Source of the DNA: Synechococcaceae bacterium WB8_1B_136
Lineage (GTDB): Bacteria > Cyanobacteriota > Cyanobacteriia > PCC-6307 > Cyanobiaceae
DNA: 6,525 nt
Assembly: GCA_010029175.1 (NCBI GenBank)
Contig: RGNC01000115.1
Span: 1-6,525, forward strand
Direction of reading: 5' to 3'
A program made the position numbers and the translations under genes. Positions 1-6,363 of the stretch are shown here, piece by piece (position 1 is the stretch's first letter; the number at the start of each line of letters is the position of its first letter). The notes beneath the pieces were generated by a model. The model did no database searches. It saw nothing but the letters and a program-made list of their open reading frames with translations, and was not told the DNA's origin.

Positions 1-840
1 GATCAGCTCACCTGCATGTTCATCGACCAGGGCTTCATGCGTAAGGGCGAGCCTGAGTTTCTGGTGGAGTTTTTCGACAAGCGCTTCCACATCAATGTGG
101 AATACATCAATGCCCGCGAGCGCTTCATCAACAAGCTCGCGGGCGTCACGGATCCGGAAGAGAAGCGCAAGCTGATCGGCACCGAGTTCATCCGCGTGTT
201 CGAGGAGGAGAGCAAGCGGCTGGGGCCCTTCGATTACCTGGCCCAGGGCACCCTCTATCCGGATGTGATCGAGAGCGCCGGCACCAACGTTGACCCCAAG
301 ACCGGTGAGCGGGTGGCCGTGAAGATCAAGAGCCACCACAACGTGGGTGGGTTGCCCAAGGACCTCCAGTTCAAGCTGGTGGAGCCCCTGCGCAAGCTGT
401 TCAAGGACGAAGTGCGCAAGGTGGGCCGCTCCCTGGGGCTGCCCGAGGAGATCGTTGGCCGCCATCCCTTCCCGGGCCCCGGCCTGGCGATCCGGATCCT
501 GGGCGAGGTCACCGACGAGAAGCTCGACATCCTGCGGGACGCCGACCTGATCGTGCGGGAGGAGGTGAAGGAGGCCGGCCTCTACAACGAGATCTGGCAG
601 GCCTTTGCCGTGCTGCTGCCGGTGCGCAGCGTTGGGGTGATGGGTGACAAGCGCACCTATGCCTTCCCGGTGGTGCTGCGCTGCGTGTCGTCGGAAGACG
701 GCATGACCGCCGACTGGTCGCGGCTCCCCTACGACCTGCTGGAGACGATCTCCAACCGGATCGTGAACGAGGTGAAGGGGGTGAACCGGGTGGTGCTCGA
801 CATCACCAGCAAGCCCCCCGGCACGATCGAGTGGGAGTGA
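1..840 (+). CDS. guaA: GMP synthase (glutamine-hydrolysing), C-terminal part
   Basis: This enzyme converts XMP to GMP, using ATP and ammonia released from glutamine, in cytoplasmic purine synthesis. The reading frame is open from base 1 and holds the last 279 residues. About half the usual protein (around 525 aa) lies upstream of the window: the glutamine amidotransferase domain and the ATP-binding P-loop (SGGVDS) are not visible. What is visible begins in the ATP-pyrophosphatase domain. Numbered from the first visible codon, family motifs are [11 protein letters not shown] (82-92), [10 protein letters not shown] (110-119), [14 protein letters not shown] (153-166) leading into the C-terminal dimerisation domain, and the invariant tail KPPGTIEWE (271-279). 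The frame is intact with no missing motif in the part seen. It is the first of four same-strand genes. No terminator hairpin is evident after its stop, so read-through into the next gene is possible. The identification is essentially certain; only the start lies outside the window. Confidence 0.98.
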   Translation, partial: DQLTCMFIDQGFMRKGEPEFLVEFFDKRFHINVEYINARERFINKLAGVTDPEEKRKLIGTEFIRVFEEESKRLGPFDYLAQGTLYPDVIESAGTNVDPKTGERVAVKIKSHHNVGGLPKDLQFKLVEPLRKLFKDEVRKVGRSLGLPEEIVGRHPFPGPGLAIRILGEVTDEKLDILRDADLIVREEVKEAGLYNEIWQAFAVLLPVRSVGVMGDKRTYAFPVVLRCVSSEDGMTADWSRLPYDLLETISNRIVNEVKGVNRVVLDITSKPPGTIEWE

Positions 841-894
841 TCCCCGGGCGTTGCCGCCGTTGCCCTCTGGCTGGCGACCGCTGAGGGGCTCCGT

Positions 895-900
895 TACCCT
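895..900 (+). promoter_or_regulatory. possible -10 element before the first hypothetical gene
   Basis: TACCCT fits the TANNNT pattern and lies 22 bases upstream of the preferred TTG start at 923, inside the roughly 82-base gap after guaA. There is no recognisable -35 hexamer, and the flanking GAGGG/CCCTC inverted repeat (883-887 and 897-901) is weak. This is a pattern match only. The gene may instead be transcribed from guaA. Confidence 0.2.
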
Positions 901-922
901 CGGGGCCCCCACACCTGGTGCC

Positions 923-1531
923 TTGACCGCCGCTCCTCAGCAGGACCTGCAGCTGCAGCGCCGTCTGCAGCAGGACAGCATCGAGCTGGCCGGCAAGGTG
1001 GTGTACCTCAATCCCTTTCTCTACTGGCGTCGCTTCGACGCCAACACCGACCGCTGGCTGCGGGAGCCCGGCCAGCTGAGCGAGGAGCAGATCAGCGCCA
1101 ACCGCACCCGCTTCTACCCGGAGCTGGCCTTGGAGCTGCTGGCGGAGGAGGAGCTGGCCATCAAGGATGGCGCGGTGGAGATGTTCCTCAAGAGCCTGGA
1201 GCTGATCACCACCTTCAACCCGGAGCTCACCCCTGGCCAGTTGCTGGAGGTGGAGCGCAAGATGGCTGTCACCAAGAAGCGGGCCTTTGAGCGCTGGGTG
1301 GCCAAGGCCCTGAAGCGCCGCCAGCAGCAGCTGGAGAGCGAGCGCCGCCGCTTTGATCGCGAGCGCTTCCTGCGCGACTGGGGGGAGTGGTTGCTGCTGC
1401 CCGTCACCCGTCAGGCGCTGCTGCCGGTTTCCGCGGCGCTGGTGCTGGCCGCGGCGGCGGGTTGGTGGCTGGGCGCCCAGCAGTTCTGCCGCCAGCAGAT
1501 CGTTCAGCCCGGGATCGAGCGCCAGCCCTGA
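923..1531 (+). CDS. conserved hypothetical protein with one C-terminal membrane segment
   Basis: I do not recognise a function. I prefer the TTG start at 923 (202 aa, beginning MTAAPQQD). The frame stays open back to a TTG at 851, but that adds 24 Pro/Gly-rich residues that do not look like conserved protein. No clear Shine-Dalgarno sequence is present for either start. The protein has a charged soluble N-terminal region with an aromatic motif YLNPFLYWRRFD (28-39), then a mostly helical middle rich in Glu, Arg and Gln. A very basic helix follows, with the run KRRQQQLESERRR near 131-143. A single hydrophobic segment lies at about 166-186, after which only some 16 residues remain. There is no signal peptide. 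This looks like a tail-anchored membrane protein with its bulk in the cytoplasm. It sits between guaA and the PBP2 operon on the same strand. Similar genes of unknown role occur in picocyanobacteria (from memory, not searched). Confidence 0.8.
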   Translation: MTAAPQQDLQLQRRLQQDSIELAGKVVYLNPFLYWRRFDANTDRWLREPGQLSEEQISANRTRFYPELALELLAEEELAIKDGAVEMFLKSLELITTFNPELTPGQLLEVERKMAVTKKRAFERWVAKALKRRQQQLESERRRFDRERFLRDWGEWLLLPVTRQALLPVSAALVLAAAAGWWLGAQQFCRQQIVQPGIERQP

Positions 1532-1582
1532 GCCGGCAGGCTGCAGACTGGAGCCATCTGTTGTTTCCGGTTCGACCGGCTC
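1530..1582 (+). other. inverted repeat closing the gap between the two hypothetical genes
   Basis: GAGCCGG (1530-1536) and CCGGCTC (1576-1582) are perfect complements. They would enclose the whole intergenic stretch, from the stop codon of the upstream gene to three bases before the ATG at 1586. A competing local hairpin, CCGGT (1567-1571) with ACCGG (1575-1579), shares the right arm. No T-run follows, so this is not a standard terminator. Structure near a start could affect translation of the downstream gene, but in GC-rich DNA a match of this size can arise by chance. Confidence 0.3.
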
Positions 1583-1585
1583 CTG

Positions 1586-1999
1586 ATGGCCGCTGATCCC
1601 CTGGACAGTCTGCGTCTGGCTCTGATGCAGGAGGTGCTGCCCGTGGGTATGGCGGTGGCGGAGCGCGTGCGGCGGGGTGGTCCCAGGGATCTGGTGGACG
1701 CCTTCACGGCCAGCGCCGATCCCCTGGCCCAGTTGAAACAGGAAGGGGAGGCCTCGGCCCGGCTGGTGCGGGATGGGCTTGATCGCCTGCAGCCCGGCCT
1801 GGGCAATCCGGTCATGAAGGTGCAGGTGCAGGACATTCCCTCCGAGCCAGCCCCATCGGACCTGGTGGCTGATCCAGCCGTCGATCCGGCCAGGGCCGAG
1901 GTTGATCGGGCGCTGTTGCTCGGCACCCTGGCGCGCATCTCCGAGCGGTTGACCCTGCTCGAGCAACGCCTTGCGGCTCAGCAGGCTGAGGGGGCCTGA
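1586..1999 (+). CDS. conserved hypothetical protein, coiled-coil C-terminus, next to mrdA
   Basis: Function unknown. The start is the ATG at 1586, giving 137 aa. There is no signal peptide or membrane segment, so the product should be cytoplasmic. The order is: a helical N-terminal domain (about 4-30, with MQEVLPVGMAVAERVRRGG at 14-32); a second helical stretch (35-69); a short segment PGLGNPVMKVQVQ (70-82) that reads like a conserved core; a Pro/Asp-rich linker (about 83-103); and a terminal helix (105-133). That helix has leucines or isoleucines spaced 3-4 apart at 115, 118, 122, 125 and 129, typical of a short coiled coil and suggesting oligomerisation. The stop lies only 5 bases before the GTG of mrdA, so the two are almost certainly translated from one message. 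That makes a link to cell-wall elongation or its regulation a reasonable guess, not a demonstrated role. Similar small proteins occur at this position in picocyanobacteria (from memory). Confidence 0.85.
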   Translation: MAADPLDSLRLALMQEVLPVGMAVAERVRRGGPRDLVDAFTASADPLAQLKQEGEASARLVRDGLDRLQPGLGNPVMKVQVQDIPSEPAPSDLVADPAVDPARAEVDRALLLGTLARISERLTLLEQRLAAQQAEGA

Positions 2000-2004
2000 G
2001 CCCG

Positions 2005-3750
2005 GTGGGTCTGGCACCGAGTCACCAGCGCCACTGCGGCATGCAGCACCAGCCGGCGATCCTGCTGGCGGTGGTGCTGTTCTTTGCCGGGGCCATGGGG
2101 TTGCGGCTGGCCTGGCTGCAGCTGGTGCAGGGCAGCGAAAACCGCGCCCGCGCCGACGAGAACCGCATCCGGCTGGTGCCCCGTCATCCGATGCGGGGGC
2201 GCATCCTCGATCGCAACGGCCAGGTGCTGGTGTCCAGCCGGCTCAGCTACAACCTCTACATCCAGCCTCGGCTGGTGAGCGATGCCGACTGGCCCGGCCT
2301 GCGGGATCAGCTCAGTCGCCTGATCGCCATCAGCCCCGGGGTGCTGGATCAGAGGCGCCGGGCCGGTAGCAACAGTGAGGGCTATCGCATCGAGTTGGCC
2401 AGCACCCTCAGGCCCGAGCAGGTGCTGCGCTTCCGCGAGCAGGCGCCGCGGCTGAAGGGGGCGGAGGTGGATGTGGATTACCTGCGCTCCTATCCCTTCG
2501 GCAGCCTTGGTTCCCATGTGCTGGGCTACACGAGCGCCATCACCGCAGAGGAATTCGACAGGCTGGAGGCCAAGGGCTACCGGGTGCAGGATCGCATCGG
2601 CCGCAGCGGCATTGAGAGCGCCTTTGAATCCCACCTCCGCGGCGAGTGGGGTGGCCAGCAGCTGGAGGTGAATGCGGCGGGCCAGGTGCAGCGCGTGCTG
2701 GGGGACAAGCAGGCCAAGGCCGGCAAGGATCTGCGGCTCACCCTTGATCTTGAGCTGCAGAAGGCCGCCGAGCGCGCCCTCGACACGGTGCACAAGGGGG
2801 CGATCATCGCCATGGATCCCCAGACCGGCGCCATCCGGGCCATGGCCAGCCGCCCCAATTTCGATCCCAACATCTTCTCCACGGGTCCCACGGCTGCCCA
2901 GTGGGCTGATCTGAGTCGGCCGGAGGCGCCGATGCTGAATCGGGCGTTCCAGGGGTTTCCCCCCGCGAGCACCTTCAAGTTGGTGACCACCATCGCCGGC
3001 ATCGAAACCGGGGCCCTGCCGCCGGCAGGCACCCTGCCCACCATGCATTCCTTCTGCTACTACGGCCAGTGCTACGGCGACCATGGCGCCTTCGGCTCCA
3101 TTGGCTATCCGATGGCCCTGGCGGTGAGCAGCAACAGCTTCTACTACCAGCTGGGCCTGAAGGTGGGGCCTCACCAGTTGTTCAAGGCGGCCCGCCGCAT
3201 TGGCTACGGCCAGCTCACCGGTGTGGAGCTGCGCGATGAGGAAACTCCCGGCCTGCTGGGTGACCCCGCCTGGAAGCGCAAAGTTCTGGGGGAGCCCTGG
3301 ACCCCGGTGGACACGATCACCTCCGCCATTGGCCAGGGGGCCGTGACGGTGACGCCGATTCAGATGGCCCGGCTGTACGCAGCGGTGGCCAATGGCGGCT
3401 GGCTGGTGACTCCCCATCTGGTGGAGCGCCCCACCAAGCGCAGCTGGATCGGCCTCAAGCCCGCCACGCTGCAGGTGCTGCACGATGGCTTGCGCCAGGT
3501 GGTCACCAACGGCACGGCCACCATTCTCAACGACCCCAGCCTGCCTCCGGTGGCGGGCAAGACCGGCACCGGTGAGGATCCGCCCCGGCCCGACCATGCC
3601 TGGTTCGGTGGCTATGCCCCCGCCAGCAAGCCCACCCTGGTGATCGTGGCCTTCGGTGAAAACAGTGGTGGCTACGGCGGCACCGTGGCGGCGCCGATGG
3701 TGAAGGCGCTGATGACCACCTGGTTCCGGGGGGTCAGCCCAGCAGGGTAG
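2005..3750 (+). CDS. mrdA: penicillin-binding protein 2 (class B PBP, D,D-transpeptidase)
   Basis: PBP2 cross-links peptidoglycan during lateral growth and works with the glycosyltransferase RodA in the elongation complex. The GTG at 2005 gives 581 aa, close to the usual 580-640. A purine-rich run GAGGGGG (1988-1994) lies 10 bases upstream and favours GTG over the in-frame ATG at 2041, which would put Met only a few residues before the membrane segment. The protein has a single N-terminal membrane anchor (about 18-40), then the PBP dimer domain with RGRILDRNG (64-72), then the transpeptidase domain. The catalytic motifs are all present: SxxK as STFK (nucleophile S322, K325), SxN as SSN (375-377), and KTGTG (519-523). 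Between the first two lies an unusual cluster, C351, C356, D359 and H360. rodA is not adjacent. The 3' end overlaps convergent sqdX by 17 bp. FtsI (PBP3) is the main alternative, but the compact layout and N-terminal region fit PBP2 better. Confidence 0.93.
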   Translation: MGLAPSHQRHCGMQHQPAILLAVVLFFAGAMGLRLAWLQLVQGSENRARADENRIRLVPRHPMRGRILDRNGQVLVSSRLSYNLYIQPRLVSDADWPGLRDQLSRLIAISPGVLDQRRRAGSNSEGYRIELASTLRPEQVLRFREQAPRLKGAEVDVDYLRSYPFGSLGSHVLGYTSAITAEEFDRLEAKGYRVQDRIGRSGIESAFESHLRGEWGGQQLEVNAAGQVQRVLGDKQAKAGKDLRLTLDLELQKAAERALDTVHKGAIIAMDPQTGAIRAMASRPNFDPNIFSTGPTAAQWADLSRPEAPMLNRAFQGFPPASTFKLVTTIAGIETGALPPAGTLPTMHSFCYYGQCYGDHGAFGSIGYPMALAVSSNSFYYQLGLKVGPHQLFKAARRIGYGQLTGVELRDEETPGLLGDPAWKRKVLGEPWTPVDTITSAIGQGAVTVTPIQMARLYAAVANGGWLVTPHLVERPTKRSWIGLKPATLQVLHDGLRQVVTNGTATILNDPSLPPVAGKTGTGEDPPRPDHAWFGGYAPASKPTLVIVAFGENSGGYGGTVAAPMVKALMTTWFRGVSPAG

Positions 3751-4885
3751 GGGCCTGGCGCGCGCTGAGCACCTGTCGGTAGTAGGTGCGCAGCTGTTCG
3801 GTGGCGCTGGCCCAGCCCCAGCGCTCGGCTTCCTCGCGGGCGTTGCGGCGCAGCTGCTCCCGCTCGACGCCATCCCCCAGCAGCCGTTCGGTGGCGGCGG
3901 TGAGGCTGCCGGCGCCGCCATCGGGGCCATCGGGTTCGTACAGGCAGCCATTCAGCCCATCGGTCACGATGTCGGGGATGCCGCCGCGGTTGGCCCCCAC
4001 CACCGGGCAGCCGGCCGCCATGGCCTCCAGCAACACCAGCCCGAGGGTCTCGGTGCTGCTGGGGAAGAGGAAGGCGTCGGCGCTGGCATAGGCGCTGGCC
4101 AGTTCTTCGCCGGCCAGGTAGCCCACGAAGGTGGCGGCGCTGCCGGCGAAGAGGGTTTCCAGTTGCTGGCGGTAGGGGCCGTCGCCCACCAGGGCCAGCC
4201 GTGCCTCTGGCAGGGCATCCAGCACCGGCCGGATGCGCTCGATCTGTTTCTCCGCCGACAGGCGGCCGATGTAGAGCAGCAGCTTGCCGCTGTCGCTGCG
4301 GCCCCCCAGCAGCCGCTCGCGCATGGCTTGGCTGTGGAGTTCAGGCCGGAACAGCTCCGTGTCCACACCCCGCTGCCACAGGGCGGTGTGCTGGATCCCC
4401 TTCTCGCTGAGTTCCGCCACCATGGCCGTGGAGGTGCAGAGGTTGAGCTGGGCCTGGTTGTGGGCGGCCTTGAGCAGTTCCCACAGCACGGGCTCCAGCA
4501 TGCCCAGGCCGTAGTGCTCCAGGTATTTGGGCAAATGGGTGTGGTAGCTGGCCACCAGGGGATAGCCGCGGCTCTTGGCCAGCCAGATGCCCCCCAGCCC
4601 CAGCACCGCCGGATTCACCACGTGCACGAGATCGGGATTGAAGGCCTCCAGCGCCTCCGACACCATCGGCCGCGGCAGGGCCAGCTTCAGCTCGGGGTAG
4701 AGCGGTAGGGGCAGGGCCGGGACCCCCACCACCTGGGCACCCATGTAGGCGTCGGGCGCACCCTCGGGGCAGAAGATGATCACCTCGTCGCCGGCGGCCA
4801 CCAGGTGCTGCACCGTTTTGGTGAGCCGGGTCACGATGCCGTCAACCTTCGGCAGGAAGGTCTCGGTGAAGAGGGCGATCTTCAA
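3734..4885 (-). CDS. sqdX: SQDG synthase (UDP-sulfoquinovose:diacylglycerol sulfoquinovosyltransferase)
   Basis: SqdX carries out the last step of sulfolipid synthesis, moving sulfoquinovose from UDP-sulfoquinovose to diacylglycerol at the thylakoid or plasma membrane face. It is a GT-B fold, family 4 glycosyltransferase. I chose the TTG at 4885, giving 383 aa beginning MKIALFTETFLPKVDGIV, the family's usual N-terminus. The open frame continues upstream into sqdB, but those residues are Pro/Ala-rich and not family-like. Visible motifs are the acceptor-domain start (ETFLPKVDG, 8-16), SYHTHLPKY (113-121), GRLSAEK (207-213) opening the nucleotide-sugar domain, VGDGP (243-247), and the EX7E motif with E279 and E287, followed by GCPVVGANRGGIPDIV (292-307). 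There is no membrane segment, as expected for a peripheral enzyme. It follows sqdB after 31 bases with no recognisable Shine-Dalgarno site, so it is probably co-transcribed and translationally coupled. Its 3' end overlaps mrdA. Confidence 0.93.
   Translation of the reverse strand: MKIALFTETFLPKVDGIVTRLTKTVQHLVAAGDEVIIFCPEGAPDAYMGAQVVGVPALPLPLYPELKLALPRPMVSEALEAFNPDLVHVVNPAVLGLGGIWLAKSRGYPLVASYHTHLPKYLEHYGLGMLEPVLWELLKAAHNQAQLNLCTSTAMVAELSEKGIQHTALWQRGVDTELFRPELHSQAMRERLLGGRSDSGKLLLYIGRLSAEKQIERIRPVLDALPEARLALVGDGPYRQQLETLFAGSAATFVGYLAGEELASAYASADAFLFPSSTETLGLVLLEAMAAGCPVVGANRGGIPDIVTDGLNGCLYEPDGPDGGAGSLTAATERLLGDGVEREQLRRNAREEAERWGWASATEQLRTYYRQVLSARQAPTLLG
3764..3794 (+). other. hairpin just downstream of mrdA, inside sqdX
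   Basis: GCTGAGCACCT (3764-3774) pairs with AGGTGCGCAGC (3784-3794): 10 of 11 positions match, with one A-G mismatch and a 9-base loop. It begins 14 bases after the mrdA stop, where an mrdA terminator would be expected, but no T-run follows (TGTTCG). It lies in the C-terminal codons of sqdX, so coding constraint could also explain it. Treat it as a candidate transcription end for mrdA, not an established terminator. Confidence 0.35.
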
Positions 4886-4916
4886 GGAAGGGGGCCTGCA
4901 GGGGGGAGGGCCGTGC

Positions 4917-6110
4917 TCAGGCGGCCTTGATGGCCTCAGCCTGGGTCTTGGTCCAGGCGGAGACGCAGGGGATGCGGCTGCGGTCGCAGCGGTCGGCCCA
5001 GCGGCGGGCCACATCCACCACCTCGGCCAGCAGGCCGTCATCGAGGGTGGTGGGGTTGAGGCCCAGCTCGATGAAGCAGCGGTTGTCCACGATCAGGTCG
5101 TTTTCGACTGCCTCGTTGCGGGGATTGGGCAGGTGGTTGATCTCGGCGCCAGTGAGGGCGGCCACCTTCCGGGCCAGCTCACCCACCTGGTGGCTCTCGG
5201 TCATCTGGTTGAAGATCTTCACCCGCTCGCCCTTGGCGGGGGGATTTTCCAGGGCCAGTTGCACGCACTTCACCGAGTCGCGGATGTGGATGAAGGCCCG
5301 GGTCTGGCCGCCGGTGCCGTGCACCGTGAGCGGATAGCCGATGGCCGCCTGCATCAGGAAGCGGTTGAGCACGGTGCCGTAGTCCCCGTCGTAGTCGAAG
5401 CGGTTGGTGAGGCGGGGGTCCCGTGCGGTGGCCTCGGTGTTGGTGCCCCAGACGATCCCCTGGTGGAGATCGGTGATGCGGATCCGATCGTTCTTGTTGT
5501 AGTAGACGAACAGCAGCTGGTCGAGCGTCTTGGTCATGTGGTAGACGCTGCCAGGGCTGGCCGGGTGCAGGATCTCCTCCTCGAAGCGCGAGCCATCGGG
5601 CTGGGGCACCTCTACCTTCAGGTAGCCCTCAGGGATGGTGGCGCCCCGGTGGGAGCCGTAGCCGTACACCCCCATGGTGCCCAGGTGCACGATGTGGATA
5701 TCGAGGCCACTCTCAACGATGGCCGCCAGCAGGTTGTGGGTGCCGTTGACGTTGTTGTCGACGGTGTAGCGCTTGGTGGCGCTGCTCTTCATCGAGTAGG
5801 GAGCCGCCCGCTGTTCCGCGAAGTGGACCACTGAATCCGGCCGTTCGCTGCGCAGCAGCTCCAGCAGCCGGTCGTACTCCTTGGCGATGTCCATGTGGAC
5901 AAACCGCATCGGCTTGCCACCCACCTGCTCCCAGGCCCGGAGGCGTTCGCCCATGCTGGCGATCGGCGTGAGCGACTCCACCTCCAGATCGATGTCGATC
6001 TTGCGGCGGCTGAGGTTGTCGACGATCAGAACCTCATGGCCGCCATCGGCGAGGTTCACGGCACAGGGCCAGCCGCAGAAGCCGTCACCGCCGAGAACGA
6101 GAACCTTCAC
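4917..6110 (-). CDS. sqdB: UDP-sulfoquinovose synthase
   Basis: SqdB makes UDP-sulfoquinovose from UDP-glucose and sulfite, the committed step toward the thylakoid sulfolipid SQDG. It is a cytoplasmic NAD-dependent enzyme of the extended short-chain dehydrogenase family. The start is the GTG at 6110, with AGGAG seven bases upstream, giving 397 aa, normal for the family. The N-terminus MKVLVLGGDGFCGWP holds the Rossmann glycine motif (G7-G13). Catalytic positions are visible: T145 in HLGTMGVYG, then Y190 and K194 of the YxxxK motif (YHMTK). Other strongly conserved blocks are TDLHQGIVWGT (213-223), RFDYDGDYGTVLNRF (237-251) and the nearly invariant GTGGQTRAFIHI (265-276). The C-terminal tail around ADRCDRSRIPC (372-382) is also family-like. 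No frameshift or missing residue is seen. Downstream sqdX completes the pathway; psb34 lies upstream in the same direction. The identification is very secure. Confidence 0.97.
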   Translation of the reverse strand: MKVLVLGGDGFCGWPCAVNLADGGHEVLIVDNLSRRKIDIDLEVESLTPIASMGERLRAWEQVGGKPMRFVHMDIAKEYDRLLELLRSERPDSVVHFAEQRAAPYSMKSSATKRYTVDNNVNGTHNLLAAIVESGLDIHIVHLGTMGVYGYGSHRGATIPEGYLKVEVPQPDGSRFEEEILHPASPGSVYHMTKTLDQLLFVYYNKNDRIRITDLHQGIVWGTNTEATARDPRLTNRFDYDGDYGTVLNRFLMQAAIGYPLTVHGTGGQTRAFIHIRDSVKCVQLALENPPAKGERVKIFNQMTESHQVGELARKVAALTGAEINHLPNPRNEAVENDLIVDNRCFIELGLNPTTLDDGLLAEVVDVARRWADRCDRSRIPCVSAWTKTQAEAIKAA

Positions 6111-6117
6111 CCCTGGA

Positions 6118-6122
6118 CTCCT
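6118..6122 (-). promoter_or_regulatory. Shine-Dalgarno site of sqdB
   Basis: Read on the - strand, AGGAG lies seven bases before the GTG at 6110. It decides the start: it supports the non-ATG codon that yields the family's standard N-terminus. It is the clearest ribosome-binding site in the window, and it directly abuts the hairpin at 6123-6148. Confidence 0.75.
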
Positions 6123-6148
6123 GCTGAACGAGCAATCGCTCCGTCAGC
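6123..6148 (-). other. hairpin immediately upstream of the sqdB ribosome-binding site
   Basis: GCTGA (6123-6127) pairs with TCAGC (6144-6148), and GAGC (6130-6133) pairs with GCTC (6138-6141), around a 2x2 internal loop and a 4-base loop, for nine base pairs in all. The arms are nearly symmetric, so both strands form it. It sits between psb34 and sqdB and touches the AGGAG of sqdB. There is no T-run, so it is unlikely to be a full terminator. A processing site, mRNA-stability element or translation control are possible roles (inference). Confidence 0.45.
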
Positions 6149-6166
6149 GCAAGCTACTACAGGGAT

Positions 6167-6334
6167 TCAGCTGATCCAGGCCGCCACCGCCACGAGCAGC
6201 AGCACCAGCAGGCCGCCGCCGATCAACAGCAGAGGGCTGCTGCCAGCACCGCTCTCGCCGGCTTCCATCACCTGCATGCGGGGCTCTTTGGCGAAGGCGT
6301 TCAGCCGACCGCCATCCTCTTGGGTGACCTGCAT
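6167..6334 (-). CDS. psb34: Psb34-like photosystem II assembly protein (Ssl1498 family)
   Basis: The 55-codon frame starts at an ATG (6334) and ends in TGA (6167-6169). The N-terminal part carries VTQEDGGRLNAFAKEP (3-18), which matches the signature of the cyanobacterial Ssl1498/Psb34 family (annotated elsewhere as 'light-harvesting-like'; typical form EEGGRLNNFAxEP). A Gly/Ser-rich turn follows (26-33), then one hydrophobic helix (about 34-54) to the end. Family knowledge: Psb34 is a single-helix thylakoid protein that binds near CP47 on photosystem II assembly intermediates, with its long N-terminal arm on the cytoplasmic side. The layout here, N-terminal arm plus one C-terminal helix, fits. 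There is no Shine-Dalgarno site. The gene lies between thiG and sqdB, all read the same way, 56 bases before sqdB. I am fairly sure of the family. Function in this organism is inferred. Confidence 0.82.
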   Translation of the reverse strand: MQVTQEDGGRLNAFAKEPRMQVMEAGESGAGSSPLLLIGGGLLVLLLVAVAAWIS

Positions 6335-6357
6335 GGCACGGGAATGTCGTTGAGGCG

Positions 6358-6363
6358 ACCTTA
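6358..6363 (-). promoter_or_regulatory. possible -10 element of psb34
   Basis: On the - strand TAAGGT fits TANNNT, in the one AT-richer patch of the 69-base gap between thiG and psb34. Transcription from here would give a leader of about 15-20 bases, in keeping with the lack of a Shine-Dalgarno site. No -35 hexamer is recognisable, so this rests on composition and spacing. If real, it may also drive sqdB and sqdX. Confidence 0.3.

Noticed and set aside
851..922. N-terminal extension of the first hypothetical from a TTG at 851
   Set aside because: The 24 extra residues are Pro/Gly-rich, overlap the only plausible promoter patch, and lack a ribosome-binding site. The TTG at 923 gives a more natural N-terminus.
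803..2017. 404-codon frame on the - strand across both hypotheticals
   Set aside because: Gln/Leu/Gly repeats typical of the reverse of GC-rich coding DNA. The + strand frames have plausible helices, a membrane segment and operon spacing.
1978..3951. Very long open frame (657 codons) on the - strand opposite mrdA
   Set aside because: It is rich in Gly, Ala, Gln, His and Pro, has no family motif, and lies fully antisense to a gene with all PBP catalytic motifs. GC-rich DNA gives such open antisense frames.
4776..5834. 352-codon frame on the + strand opposite sqdB
   Set aside because: It covers the conserved sqdB sequence antisense and reads as Val/Gly/Ala/His-rich with no recognisable domain.
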